Shown here in pieces: positions 36,656 to 48,357 of a stretch of DNA of 64,000 nucleotides. How positions within the stretch are numbered: position 1 is the first letter of the stretch; each line of letters begins with the position of its first letter. The DNA is from Boesenbergia rotunda (lineage: Eukaryota > Streptophyta > Magnoliopsida > Zingiberales > Zingiberaceae). The DNA lies in assembly GCA_024364735.1 (NCBI GenBank), contig JAGFNQ010002617.1:1-64000 (forward strand), in the 5' to 3' direction. Both the position numbers and the translations under genes were made by a program. Below the pieces are notes generated by a model. It was not told the origin of the DNA, did not search any database, and saw only the letters and a program-made list of their open reading frames with translations.

Positions 36656-38415
36656 ATAAAGAGTCGCAAGAACCTGAAAATTGTGTGAACGAATGGGCCA
36701 TACCGTAATTGCTATCTAGTTATATGTTCTTGTGCACAAGCAACACGACCGATCGATCAACTCTGGAATGAATAACAATCACTAATTGTAGCTCTGATTG
36801 TGTTGGGATGCGTAAATCAAACGGTCTGCATTTGTAACGATGAGCCGGTCGAACAGAGTATTACTTAGGGGGCATCGATTTACATCGCGACGAGCATTTT
36901 GCGGCATATCAAGCTGGAGGCATGCACACAAACAATCGCTAACTTAATGATACTTGCGGCATAATCGTACCATTTCCAGAGAGTTAGTTGGGGAGAGTAG
37001 AATTGCACTTGTTTTGATCTTTTTGCATTGTTTGTTGGTTGATCATGTATTTTGCATGATGCAAAGGTTACCGATAAAATCGGTATTGCATAACATTCTT
37101 TATCCATGATGAATGACCAGTTGTCCGCTCACACCTCTTGCCAATCACTTACTTGCCCTAGTTAGAAAAATCTCGTTAATCGTCCTAGTCGACTATTCAT
37201 TCAATATCGACTACTTGCCCATCTGCCCCCATTGAAACGTAGGCCTCCTTGACCCTGGCTTGCTTGCACTTGCTGTCCTAGGAGAAAAAAAATCTATTAT
37301 ACACAGTTTTACTCTATTTTATCGTAGACGACTACGATGACGATAATAATTTTACTGTAGAACCAAGGCTCCTCTTCTTCTATTTTACAGACCACCGTAC
37401 AAAATTGTGAGTGAAGTTCTATATTGAAACCTCTCTAGGAGATTAATCTCGATAGTAGATCATATGATCATACAACATTAAGGAGACCTTGATGATCAAC
37501 TTAACCTTCCACCACAGTCCCAGCAGAGAACCCTTCCCCTCCTACGTGCTACAAAATTTTCAACAGGGCCCCAAAATTATCGTGCAACAAAAAAGTGATT
37601 AGTTATTATTCTAGACATCTGCTATTCGATCTCTAACTACGATATATTTTATAAAAAAATTTTCTCCAAATAGGAAATGAATCCTAGGTCGTTAGACTTC
37701 TGGACCCCGCCGAGAGCACTTTCCGATTTACCCTGACGACTGATGGGAAACTTACGTGGAGCCAGATTGATCGTTCGAGGTTGAAAAAATCTCATTAATT
37801 ATTTTTAACCCCCACGAGCATAACTAAGATGATAAAGGATTAGTAGATTATCACTATAAACTTTGGGTTCGAGCCACGAAACGAGTAGAGCTTAAATCTC
37901 TGCATCCTATATAAAAAATCTCTCACCAACCTCTTACCTTCTCGGTCACCGTAAATTATCTCCTTCATGTAAATCCTAGAACTAGCTGACGGAAACACTA
38001 AAGACGAACATTTCACCTTTTATCACTGTAAAAACTTCAACAGGTGTGCTCTTGATAACTAGACACTCTATATATAGAAACAAATATGAATGTGGGCTCC
38101 CCAAAAAATCCCATGCAAACCTACACAATCAAGCAACTCTCCTCTTTCGCTCCACATTAATTAATTAATTAATTAATTAATTAATTAAGATCAAATGATC
38201 CATGACCCATCGGTGGCCTCTTGTTCCTATACCATGCATGATGCACACATTTCCAGAAATTCCATACAAAATTTTAATATATGAATATCATAAACTACAG
38301 TCGGATCATTATTCTACGCTCGATTATTATTATTATTATTAATATTAAAACATGGTATTATAGTGGTGAAAGAAGAAGAGGGCAATTCTGAAAAGGAGAA
38401 GATAGAAAAGAATAT
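36656..38415. other. Intergenic with SINE pieces and ATTA microsatellite
   Basis: Holds a short Au-SINE-like fragment near 37345-37385 (minus strand AGGAGCCTTGGTTCTACAGT), a SINE body at 37600-37740, another SINE-like stretch at 37800-37980 (box-B-like GGGTTCGAGCC), and an (ATTA)n run at about 38156-38188. The 3' untranslated region of the trihelix gene must lie at its right end. Confidence 0.45.
37600..37740 (+). mobile_element. SINE body, same family as 10927-11095
   Basis: ATTCGATCTCTAACTACGAT followed by ATATTTTATAAAAAAATTTTC and TGAATCCTAGGTCGTTAGAC aligns base for base, with gaps, to 10988-11095. The box-A part upstream is less clear. Confidence 0.5.
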
Positions 38416-40394
38416 TTACCAGTGCAGTGCGGCGTTTCCATGGCTGTCTTCTTCTTCTTCTTCTCTGCTTCGTTGCTCCTCGTCTTCGTCACCGGTAGCC
38501 AGGAGACTGCTCTCGCCGGGCGGCGGCATTGTAATTGCTTCGAGCAGTTGAGAGTTCGTGAGGGTTGATGAAGAAGGATGTTTGGAGTTGGAGTAGAGCT
38601 GGTCGAGCTTTTGGAAGTAGGGGCAGGTCTTGGAGTGCTCCGGCCGGTTTCTGGCTTTCTCCTTCGTCTTCCGGAAGTACTTGTTGATGTTCTCCCACTT
38701 CTCTTTGCACCGCTTCGCGCTCCGCCGGTAGCCCATTGCGGTCATCGCCGCGCTCACCTCCTCCCACAGGGAGGCCTTCAGCCCGGGCTCCTGGAACCGG
38801 GCCTCCAGCCCTGTTCGCACGCCGATCAAGACCTCCACCTCGGCCTTCGGCCATCGGCTTGTGTTCAACGTCGCTGAGTCTTTGGGCGCCTGGTTGCCGG
38901 CGCTGTAAGTGTCGGTGGCGTCGCGATTTGGGATTTGGATGCTGTCGAATTCCTCCGCGATGGAGAGTTGGGGATTGGATGGGAGTGGGAGGCGCTCGCC
39001 GGTCATCTTCTCGATGAAGGAGATGATCGCCGCCTCGCGGGAGGCGGTGATGGCGCGCTCCTGGGCACGCGCCGCCGCCTCGCGGCTGGTGTTGGCGGCG
39101 TCTTGCTTCCGCCAGGCGTCCTCGCGGTCGGCGCGCTCCTGCTCCCGCCGCTCCATCACCTCCAGGAACTTCCGGTGGAGGCCCTCCTGGTGTTCCATCA
39201 GCTGCTTTACCAGGCACTCGAAGAAGGTCGCCATCGCGCTCAGCTGCTGCAACCGCCGCTTCCTCCTCCTCCTCCTCCTCCGCCCCATGGAGGGCGAAGA
39301 CTTAACCGTTTCAGTCGCCTCTTCTCCAGCCGACGTCTCCCCGACGGCCGCATCCTGCGGCGGCGTCATGGCCGCGGCGTTTAAGACAGGGTGGATCGTC
39401 TCCTCGCCAGTGAGAGCAGATCCGGAGCCAGTCTGGCCGACGTTTGCACTGCTTCCGGGCTTGTAGATGGCCTCCAGTTCACTGAAGATCTTGTAATTGC
39501 TGCCGCCGGCGACCTCCACGCGCTCGGAATCCGTCGCCTCTTTTCTCTTCTTGGAGAAATTGCTGCTGCTGCCGGTCTCCGCCTCCTTATCGTTGCACCT
39601 CTTGTTGTTCCTGTCGATGTAGTCGATGTCGAGTGGCCTCCTGAAAAAGTGGATCTCTTTTCGCTCATTAATTTCTTCCAAATCATTCGAATCTTCTCCT
39701 TTTAGTCGGTTCTTTTCATCTACTTTTCTCAATTTCGCAATCACCGGCAGAGTTTTTAATTGCAAATTTTTCTCGTGAGCAAATCCACAAACAGATGATA
39801 GACATCGTGAATGATTTACCAAGGAAGTTCTTCGATGGCGGAGTCGTCTTCTCTCTGCCAATGATGCAGGCGCCTCTCCGATACATCGTCGCCTCGCAAC
39901 ATGCTGCCATCGCCAACATTGATTCTGTCACGGCTTCCGCCGTCGACGGCGAGCTTGAAGCTCATCGCGGAGGCGAGGAACGGCGGAAGGCCGCCGCTGG
40001 CCGCCGAGTTGTCGGGGCAGGACTCCCGATCCATGGCCGCGCCGGCGAGTTGGTGTGCCGGGATGAACCGCCGTGGCTCCGGGAGGTACTGTTGCTGGTG
40101 CGGGGGAGGCGGGTGGAAGAGGTGGAAATACTGGTGGTGCGGAGGCGGAGGCGGAGGCGGGGGCTGGTGGAGGAGCTGCTCGGTGATGGGGATGGAGTTG
40201 AAGTGGGAGAAGGGCGGCGGCATCTGCGGCGGTTGCTGAGGTTGGTACTTGAGAGGGTGGTGCGCGTGGCCGGCGTCGGCGGCAGTGGTGACGGCTGATG
40301 CGGCTGCGCCGGATGAGATAGCGAAGAGGGAGGAATTGTCGACCATGAATTGCTGGATCTCGGAGACGCCGCCATAGCCGCCGCCAGATTGCAT
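38416..40394 (-). CDS. GT-2-type trihelix transcription factor
   Basis: Plant-specific DNA-binding factor of the GT-2/GTL class. Two exons, 40394-39820 and 39640-38416, phases agree, 599 residues. Exon 1 encodes a Pro/His-rich region (QPPPPPPPPHHQYF at about 75-90). The exon junction reads HHWQREDDSAIEELPW|RPLDIDYIDRNN, a remnant of the N-terminal trihelix ending in NYKIFSELEAIY (about 240-250). Residues 312-320 are a run of Arg and Lys, a likely nuclear signal. Residues 326-404 form a long charged helix, the usual central coiled coil. The C-terminal trihelix (454-541) has all three Trp: RWPKAEVEVLI, LWEEVSAAM and KEKWENINKYF. An acidic tail follows. The start ATG fits. The stop at 38416 overlaps a donor-like GGTAAAT, so a further exon cannot be excluded. 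Confidence 0.88.
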
Positions 40395-40930
40395 CTCCTT
40401 CGCTCTTCTTCTTCTTCGCCGGGCGGTGGTTGGTATAAGAGTAAGGCGGTGTAGTAGATCGAAACGAAAGGGTTAAAGAGATCATCGCTCGGGGATGACG
40501 TCAGTGGGGAGAAGAAAGGGCCTTGCACGTGCCGGGCATGCGTATGGACGGAGGGTGGAATAGTCAATTCAGGTCTCTTCCACTGCCTTGGACTGCGGAA
40601 AAAAACTCGATCGGTTTATTCCGATCCGGTTCGAGCACTATTCAAATTAATTTTATTTCATTTTTTTATCCAACCGCTTCGAAAATTATCAGAGATAATC
40701 AAATTACGCAATTAAATTTAAAAATATCAAATGCCGATTTTCTATTTTACTCTTAATCAATCGTCGACTAATTTAATTAATTAATTGAAATTTTTTTAGC
40801 AGTTGAATGAATTTCGACCTAGATCTAAAATTCCCAACTTTCAAAAAAAAAATAGTCAGGCTATATTTATTATTATTCGACTAATTGATTTACTTTAAAA
40901 AAATTAATTTTGAATAACATTAGTTAGTTG
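40395..40930. other. Trihelix promoter side and AT-rich spacer
   Basis: The first 150 bases are GC-rich and probably 5' leader and promoter of the minus-strand trihelix gene. No clear TATA box was fixed. Beyond about 40600 it is AT-rich with no gene. Confidence 0.35.
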
Positions 40931-41330
40931 ATAGATCAAAGGCTCTCGAATAGACATGAAATTAATTTTATGTATTCGTCTACTTTTCTTATTTATATAC
41001 ATATCCCGAAACGTCAATTTAACTTAATGTATTAAGAACGATAATTTTTTAAAATACGAATGTATTCAAAAAATTAAATTCGTATATAAAAAATTATTTC
41101 TCTAAATATATTAAAGCAAATAAATAACGTTTGAGAATATGGATATAAACAAAAGAAGTAAATGAACAACTATAGACTAGTTTCATGTCAATCCGAGATT
41201 GTTTGGTTCATTAGCCGATTTTGGATAAAATCGATTGGACCAAACATTCTCAAATTGATATGAAACAAGTTCATATGTATTCTTCTATTATGATATTCAT
41301 GTTCTCAAATATTAATTTTTAGGCTGTCAA
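40930..41330. repeat. Palindromic AT-rich repeat, left block
   Basis: Carries GAATAGACATGAAATTAATTT and a hairpin with arms TTTCATGTCAATCCGAGATT / AATTGATATGAAACAAGTTC around TTTTGGATAAAATCGATTGG. The same unit recurs several times at 54670-56100 on the other side of the retrotransposon. Confidence 0.55.
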
Positions 41331-41960
41331 TTTGGTTTAGAACGTCGGGTTAGTCTGCCCCGCTAAAAAATTTAAGTGGATTGAGTTAGAATTTTATCAA
41401 CCCAAAATCGGAATAGGCCAGCCCACCTAGGCTTGTGACCCACTTGGGTCGACCCGCGATGAACTTAGGTTGATTCACTAATTGAGAATCATATGCAAGT
41501 CAAATTTTTTTTTTACCAATTTATTATCTTTCTTTAATATAATTTTGAATTAAAAAAATACTTTCATGAAATATAAGCACTCATTTGTGTCAATTTACAT
41601 TTAAAATATAATTTTTATTGGATACATTTGATTAGGAAAATTTTCCGAAATAAAAAGTTAGATATGAAAATTTTTTATTTTTATTTAAAATTTTTGATAA
41701 CCCCGCAGGTTCACCTGCCTAACCCGCAACTCGCTTTAAATTGGATTGAGTTGGAGATTTTCCATCCTGCTAAGATGACGAGTCGACCCATCCCACCTCG
41801 CCATATAGCTAGCCCGCTATGGGCCAACCCACTCCGCTACAAATTGGTTCATCTGACATCATTATCAATTTTACTCAATATATTTGGTTCAATCATTTTT
41901 TTAAGATGAATATGTTCGAAAAATATAATTCGTATTAAAAAAATCATCCTCTAAAACTAG
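41331..41960. other. AT-rich spacer left of the retrotransposon
   Basis: Contains GC-richer phrases such as GGCCAGCCCACCTAGGC and CCCGCAGGTTCACCTGCC that look like dispersed repeat sequence. No gene. Confidence 0.35.
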
Positions 41961-41965
41961 GTGAT

Positions 41966-42791
41966 TGATCCTGTCGACAAGCGAAGATCGGTTCTCCCTC
42001 GAATGACTCGGTCTAACCAAGCCGACCTGGTCTGCTGTAGCTTGGGAGGTCGGACCGAAACAGAGCTCTTAATGCAGTGGAGTGGTTGTGAATGAACATC
42101 GATCCCCCCTCTTTGGAGCCGAAGGGGGGTTTATATAGGGGAAGGAGAAAGGTCTCACTCGTGCGGGATGTCGCATCTCACTAAAGATTAGTTAGGGATT
42201 AAGCTAAGTAAGTGGCGATGTGAGACTGACACAGCAGTCTGCCACCCTGTGATCCTACTCCTAATTAATTGCTGGGCGGCCACGTCAGATGACGACGACG
42301 TCTCTTAACGGAGAGTTTTGACGGAGCCCTTCGAGGGATGAAACTCAAGAACTCGACCTCAATCGTTCAGCCTCGAGAGCGCGACCTCGAGAACTCGGCC
42401 TCGAGAGCTCAACTTCAGGAGCTCGGCTTCTATCGCTCGACCTCGGGAGGTTGGCCTCGGGAGCTCGGCCTTGAGAGGTCGGTCCCGGGAGGTCGGCCTC
42501 GGGGAGGTCGGCCTTGGGGGGTCGACCTCGAGAGCTCGGCCTCGGGAGGTCGGCCTCGGGAGGTCGGCATTGAGAGGTCGGCCCCGGGAGGTCGGCCTTG
42601 AGAGCTCGGCCTCGAGAGGTCGGCCTTGGGGGTCGATCTCGAGAGGTCGGTTTCGGGAACTCGAACTCGGGAGGTCTTGATTCCAACTTGAGCTTCGGCC
42701 CGCCCCGACCTCTGTTAACCTTGAGCTGGGTTGAACCGGGTTTTCTCCGACCGGGCTCTCATCCTTGATGAAAAACCGCTCGCCCGGATCA
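41966..42791 (-). repeat. 3' LTR of the Tat element
   Basis: 826 bases, near-identical to 53783-54664. It has a minisatellite of about 15-base units (GGAGGTCGGCCTCGG type) at about 42370-42680 with fewer units than the other LTR. Confidence 0.92.
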
Positions 42792-42794
42792 CAA

Positions 42795-42806
42795 GCCTCC
42801 CCTTCA
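42795..42806 (-). other. Polypurine tract
   Basis: The minus strand reads GAAGGGGAGG followed by CTTG just before the 3' LTR, the expected place of plus-strand priming. Confidence 0.65.
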
Positions 42807-43128
42807 AGTCTAGTCGAAGGAGGCGTCCAGTCCGACTGACTAGGCTCCCGGCCCGGTCGGCCTGACCCTTTTTCCGCTCTCCCGCGCGTTCCTTGTATTC
42901 CGAGTTAGTCTCCCGCGCGCCCGACCTCCCACTCAGTTATTCATCAATGCCTGACCACGCGTCAGCTATTGAGTGGATGCCTCCGATATCGAGGCGTCGT
43001 GGGCGCGGCTTCGTTTGGCGTTCGCGAGAAGCTTCGGGGTATGGGGAATCGTGCTGATCGGACGGTGGAGACCGGAGCCCGCCATTTCTTTCCTCTCCAT
43101 CCGACGGTCCTGGTTGCCTAGCCGGTAG

Positions 43129-43136
43129 TATAAATA
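43129..43136 (+). promoter_or_regulatory. TATA box for the antisense gene
   Basis: TATAAATA on the plus strand, just inside the 3' LTR and about 195 bases before the antisense ATG at 43331. It is followed by GGCGGCCCCC and a pyrimidine-rich leader. It lies outside the LTR, so it would be a promoter separate from the sense promoter. Confidence 0.6.
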
Positions 43137-43330
43137 GGCGGCCCCCTTCATTTCATTCTTCCTCACTTTGCCTCTCGCATCTCTTTTCGTTTTGTCCGAC
43201 CTCCTCCGCCCGACCTCCTTGAGTTCCGACGAACAGTGTTTCCGGCGATCAGCATCTTACCCCGAGCCCTAACACTAGGTATTCTTTTACCCGCCTAAAC
43301 CTTTTTCTGCTAATTCCCGAGTCCGACCTC

Positions 43331-45770
43331 ATGGCCGGCTCATCTTCTACGCCCGAGCCGTGGTATACTACTACCCGATCGACCCTGAGTCTAGGGTCTT
43401 TGGAAACCCTCCGCCATGATTATCGCATTCCAGAAGATCACGTTTTCGCTCTCCCCTCTCCGGACGACCGACCTAACCAAGCCCCGGTGAACTACTTTAC
43501 TATTTTTAAGGATCATCTTCTAGCCGGCCTGCGATTCCCTTTGCATTCATTTATTATAGAGACCTGTCAGTATTTTCAGGTGTCCCTCTCCCAACTAGCC
43601 CCGAACTCGATTCGGATTCTATGTGGCACGGTAGTCATCTTTGAGTCCTTCCGAGTTCCCCTGTCTCCTAGGATTTTCCATCTCTTCTATTCCCTTAAGA
43701 TGCAAGAGCCCGGGTGTTTCTTTTTCCAGGCCAGGATCAACACCGCCTTTCTAGACAAGGTTCCATCTTCGAACAAGGGGTGGAAATCCCATTTCTTTTA
43801 CATAAGCACCTTCCCGCCTGCATCCTGGCCTCATGATTGGCTAGAGGCATTGCCTGACCACCCCGCTGCTCCTCGAAGGTATCGTGCTGACCCCGGCTTT
43901 CGGTCAGCCTTTTCTAAAATCGGAGGACGCCGTTTTCACGTCGGCAAATTATTGAGCGAGGCCGTGCTCTACATTTGCCGGCTGAGTCAAATCCCCGCCA
44001 GACTGCCTGGCACTTATGGTAAATTCCCCTTCTTATTTACGACTCTTTTAATGCTAACTAAAACTTTTTCTGACTTGCAGCTCAGGCCCTGATGGACGCC
44101 CTCATGGATGAAGAGCTAGCCCTGGCGGAAGAGGCATTGAACACTCGGGCAGCCGAACTGCTGGCCCGCCGAAATGCACTCCCGGTGAGGGCGACACCAG
44201 TTCCCGAGCAACCGGGTCGAGCAGAGAGCGATCCGGAATTGGAAGTGCTAGGCCAAAGCGTTGCGGCAGACCCTCCCGAGGTCCGCGCGGAGGCCGGAAG
44301 GCAGACCGCTACTACGGGCCCGTCTTCTTCTCGTGCGCACAAGAAGAAGAAACGGCCCAGAGAAGCTGCTTCCTCTAGCACTCCCGCGATTCAGGTTCAA
44401 CCTGAGCGGGCGCCAGAGCCTGTTTCCTCCAGCACTCCCGCGGCTCAGGGTCAACCTGAGAGGGCGCCGGAATCAACCGCTCCCTTGCCTAGTCGCGTCA
44501 GGATTCGGCTGTCGACCTCTCGCTCGGCTTCACCTTGCCCGGGAATCTCGGCTCCATCCACTAGCGCTGGTTTGCCTGAGGTCTCCTTGCCCAGGTCGAG
44601 CACGCCCCGACCGGTGGGTTTAGCCACCAGCTCGGTCCCTTCTCCTCCGGAAGACGCCGATGACACAGCTAGCGAAGAGGCGGCCGCCTCTCTTCTGGCC
44701 ATGCACGACCTTCCCCGAGCTCTGGTGGAGGTGCAACTTCCATCCGAGACTTCCCTACTTCGGAGGGTCGAACCCCAGCCACTTAACCTCCACGGTCATC
44801 TGGCTGCTGCTTGGGATCATGGCCTGGCCTTAACTGAAGGGCGAAGCCCTTTTAGTCTGGCCGATAACTTTGCCATGGACTTGATCAAGGTATTCCTTTT
44901 CCTAACCTTCACCCCTTTCGTTCTTTTCTCATGTTGCTCGTTTTTGTATAGCTATGGGTCGGGGGCCAGGCGGTCACCAAGGCCCTAGTCACGAATGTGA
45001 GGGAGCGCCGGGCGGCTGAGTCCAAAATAGAGAGCTTAGAGCATCAACTGACTCAATGTGCTCTCCCGGCCAGCGACGAGGGTCGGGCCAGACTCCTAAA
45101 TGAAGTGATTTCCCTACGAACGCAATTAGCGGAGAACAACGTCAATCTGGAACGGACGCATGAGGTGTTGGCAGCCTCGGGCCGCGAACTCGATCAGCTC
45201 GGCACTCGGCTAGAGGCCGCCGAGGCCGCGAAGAAAACTGCCCTCGCCAGCGAAGCTCATGTTCGTTCTGACCTGGACCGGAGAATCCTCGAGGTCCGCG
45301 ACTTACAGCAAAAGCTGCGGGAAGTATTCGCCACTCACCAGCGGGCCCTCCGGGACAAAGATACTGAACTCGCGACCTTGAAGGGTAAAGCGACCGAACT
45401 CCAAGCTCAGCAAGAAGCCTTTCAGGCTTTAGAAGCACAACTGGTAAGTAAGGAGGCAGGTCTGGCAGATAAGGATGCCCGACTCAAGGAGCGAGACGCT
45501 GAAGTAGCCCGTTTGCAGAAAGAGCTAGCCGACTTCAAGGCCGGGGAACCGGCCCGGATCGAGCAGGCTAGATTGGCTTACGTCCAATCTCAGCCCTTCC
45601 GGAAGGAGGTGACCCAGAAGATCGTGGCCATGATGAGGCATGGGGCAGAGGGCGCCATACAACAACTCCTGGAGGCCGGCCATCTTCCGACTGACTTGCT
45701 TCCCAACGCGGTGAAGCTATCCTTAATCAAGGCCTCGCTCCCTCCCGACGCATTCCCAAAATTTACTTAA
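43331..45770 (+). CDS. Tat antisense ORF, spliced, gypsy-type transposon domain plus coiled coil
   Basis: Lies between pol and the 3' LTR on the strand opposite to gag-pol. Three exons, 43331-44018, 44081-44889 and 44952-45770, have GT..AG borders (for example TTGCAG|CTCAGG and GTATAG|CTATGG) and agreeing phases, giving 771 residues with no stop. The N-terminal part (SLETLRHDYRIPEDHVF, LRFPLHSFIIETCQYF, PNSIRILCGTVVIFE) resembles the plant domain named putative gypsy-type transposon (PF04195, recalled and not searched). The middle is Pro/Ser-rich low complexity with KKKKRPRE, a possible nuclear signal. The C-terminal third is a long coiled coil (ESKIESLEHQL through LKERDAEVARLQKELADF). Antisense ORFs of this kind are known in Tat elements; their role is unknown. 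Confidence 0.8.
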
Positions 45771-46463
45771 CTTATCCTGCCGCTCTCTTTACTCAAACTG
45801 ACTATCGACCTGCTCCTGCTCGGCCTCTCGGCCTTTGCACTTTTGTAATGGTATTTGACTTCTTCTCAGCCCGGTTTGCGTTACGCTCGGGCTCTTTCTT
45901 ATTTTGAACAATTTATCCTTTTCTTTACTTTATTTGATTGTTTGTGGTGCGTGCGGTTTTCTCTAAGGGTCGTCCACTCGGCGTATTCGCTTTATTCATT
46001 GAAGTAGACCCCATTAGGTCGGGCGATGAGTTTTCCCTAGGGGTCGGCCGTGGAAGACCTCTGTGTCGTCAAGCGTTTGCCTAGATCCACGCACGAGCTT
46101 AGAGGTACCATGGGGCCAGATCGTAGCCCGGACCCGGGGGTATTATTAAGTCGGTTCGACGTCTGGGCCCGGCCATGTTGTTTCATTAGGTCGGCCTTTC
46201 GTTTATGATGCGTGAGACCCTCGCTAAGTGTTGTTTATGCAAATCGTTCGGCCCATTCCGCGAAGGCCGGCGTTTATGCCTAGCGACGAAGTCTCGATTA
46301 TTGTCGATTGCTCGGGGGTGTTCATCCTGATCTCCTTAGTTCAACCTTTTTAGCCAATTCGAAAATTTGGCTAAGTGTCAGGCGCTCGGGCGACTCGTGT
46401 TATTAGTCTTCCCACCTGACCTTTTTCCAAACTTGATACTACGGCTTGATCGGGCCAATGTCT

Positions 46464-46795
46464 TGGCTCAGCAATTTTGCTCGGTCGGGTCGGCACCCTG
46501 ACTCGGCGATTTGGCTCGGTCGGGTCAGCACCCTGACTCGGCAATTTGGCTCGGTCGGGTTAGCACCCTGACTCGGCGATTTAGCTCGGTCTGGTCGGTA
46601 CCCTGACTCGGCGATTTAGCTCGGTCGGGTCGGTACCCTGACTCGGCGATTTAGCTCGGTCGGGTCGGTACCCTGACTCAGCGATTTTGCCCGGTCGGGT
46701 CGGCACCCTGACTCGGCAATTTAGCTCGGTCGGGTCGGCACCCTGACTCGGCGATTTAGCTCGGTCGGGTCGGTACCCTGACTCGGCAATGAATT
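46464..46795. repeat. 35-bp tandem repeat, about 9 copies
   Basis: Unit ACTCGGCGATTTAGCTCGGT followed by CGGGTCGGTACCCTG. Starts at 46501, 46536 and 46571 show the 35-base period. Copies differ by a few bases. It lies in the 3' untranslated region of the Tat element. Confidence 0.85.
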
Positions 46796-46929
46796 TAGTT
46801 CCCTTCGAGTTATCCATATCACCAGTTTCGGTTCGTCCCGATTCACTTTACTCGAGCAGGTCTGCTGTTTCTCTGAACATGGGGAGCCACGCTTCTACAG
46901 CGGATATTGTGGCGAGATGTCATTTCATA

Positions 46930-47697
46930 CTTCCCCTGAGCAAGAGTCTGGACACCGTCCGACTTACCTCGAGTCGAGCGTGGACCGCCACGCCCGACCG
47001 GGCCCGACCAAACGTGGGATGCCACACCTGATCGGCGCCGGGTCCGGTGGGTGCGTGAGAGGAATCTCACTTATAACTTGTCTTAGCAAGAGTCTGGACA
47101 CCGTCCGACTTACCCTGGTCGAGCGTGGATCGCCACGCCCGACCGGGCCCGACCGAACGTGGAACGCCATGCTCGATCGGCGCCGGGTCCGGTGGGTGCG
47201 TGAGAGGAATCTCACTTATAACTTGCCTTAGCAAGAGTCTGGACACCGTCCGACTTACCTCGGGTCGAACGTGGACCGCCACGCCCAACCGGGCCCGACC
47301 GAACGTGGAACGCCACGCCCAACCGGCCCGACCGAACGTGGAACGCCACGCCCGATCGGCGCCGGGTCCGGTGGGTGCGTGAGAGCAAGCTCACTTATAA
47401 CTTGCCTTAGCAAGAGTCTGGACACCGTCCGACTTACCTCGGGTCGAACGTGGACCGCCACGCCCGACCGGGCCCGACCGAACGTGGAACGCCACGCCCG
47501 ATCGGCGCCGGTCCGGTGGGTGCGTGAGAGCAAGCTCACTTATAACTTGCCTTAGCAAGAGTCTGGACACCGTCCGACTTACCTCGGGTCGAACGTGGAC
47601 CGCCACGCCCGACCGGGCCCGACCGAACGTGGAACGCCACGCCCGATCGGCGCCGGGTCCGGTGGGTGCGTGAGAACAAGCTCACTTATAACTTTCA
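46930..47697. repeat. 145-bp tandem repeat array in the Tat element
   Basis: Unit begins near GCAAGAGTCTGGACACCGTC and ends with GGTGCGTGAGAGSAAKCTC. Starts at 46940, 47086, 47231, 47410 and 47555. One unit is lengthened by an internal repeat of the GACCGAACGTGGAACGCCAC segment. One further unit lies at 48359-48513 after the ambiguous base. Confidence 0.88.
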
Positions 47698-48357
47698 GGG
47701 GTGATCTTTTCTGGAGAGTTAGAGTTTTTGCTATCCATTCTTCTGAGTACAGTTACAAGCATCATTCCTCTCCTCCCTCCTCATGGTACAATTTCAGATG
47801 CACTGCGCTCCAGGGTCGCCCTAGGCGCTTCCCTTGAGCATCTTGCAGATAGTATGCTCCCGATCCCGGTGCCTCCACCACTAGAAATGGGCCACTCCAT
47901 GGGGGCTCTAGTTTACCTACTTCTCCTATGGGCATGACTCTTTTCCATTCCTTGTCCCCAACCTGGAAGTGTCGGGGTATAACTTTCTGGTTGTATCGGT
48001 TCCGCATCCTCTGCTGGTAAGCGGCCATGCGGACGGTAGCCTTAGCTCGGACCTCCTCAATCAGGTCTAGCTCAGCTCGTCTCTTCTTTGCATTGTCTTC
48101 CCCATATAAATGCCTCCTGTCAGATTCACAGCCGACCTCCATGGGGACTACTGCTTCACTGCCATAGACCAACTGGAAGGGGGTGCATCCCGACCCCTCT
48201 TTGGGCGTGGTGCGAAGGGCCCAGAGACCCCTGGCAACTCATCCACCCAGATCCGCGACCTGATCCAACTTAACCTTGAGCCCTTTTAGTATCTCTCTAT
48301 TAGCTACTTCTGCCTGGCCATTACTCTGGGGGTATGCTACGGATGTGAAGGCCTGTT
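47698..48357 (-). pseudogene. Duplicated pol tail (integrase C-terminus)
   Basis: A 660-base near-copy of 48520-49181. It encodes the integrase C-terminal region from about VYGSEAVVPMEVG to the polyprotein end (HLKLYHEEGGEE, stop at 47762). Unlike the main copy it reads Trp, not stop, after GKLEPP. Small base losses near 48218-48260 break the frame upstream. It ends at the N at 48358, so it may be an assembly artefact and not a biological duplication. Confidence 0.75.

Noticed and set aside
38489..39466. Several long frames on both strands over the trihelix gene
   Set aside because: They overlap the trihelix exons in other frames and have Arg/Pro/Gly-rich composition typical of GC-rich shadow frames. 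Only the frame with the trihelix motifs is real.
39795..40567. Long frames over trihelix exon 1 on both strands
   Set aside because: Shadows of the Pro/His-rich exon; no domain, no start context.
42338..42686. Frames rich in GRPRE and RPTSRG repeats in both LTRs
   Set aside because: They come from the 15-bp LTR minisatellite.
46464..46795. Regular 35-bp spacing considered as a CRISPR array
   Set aside because: Units are contiguous with no unique spacers, and this is a plant nuclear retrotransposon.
46581..47606. Many repetitive frames of 70-100 codons (for example GVAFHVRSGPVGRG)
   Set aside because: They are translations of the 35-bp and 145-bp tandem arrays in the Tat element, not proteins.
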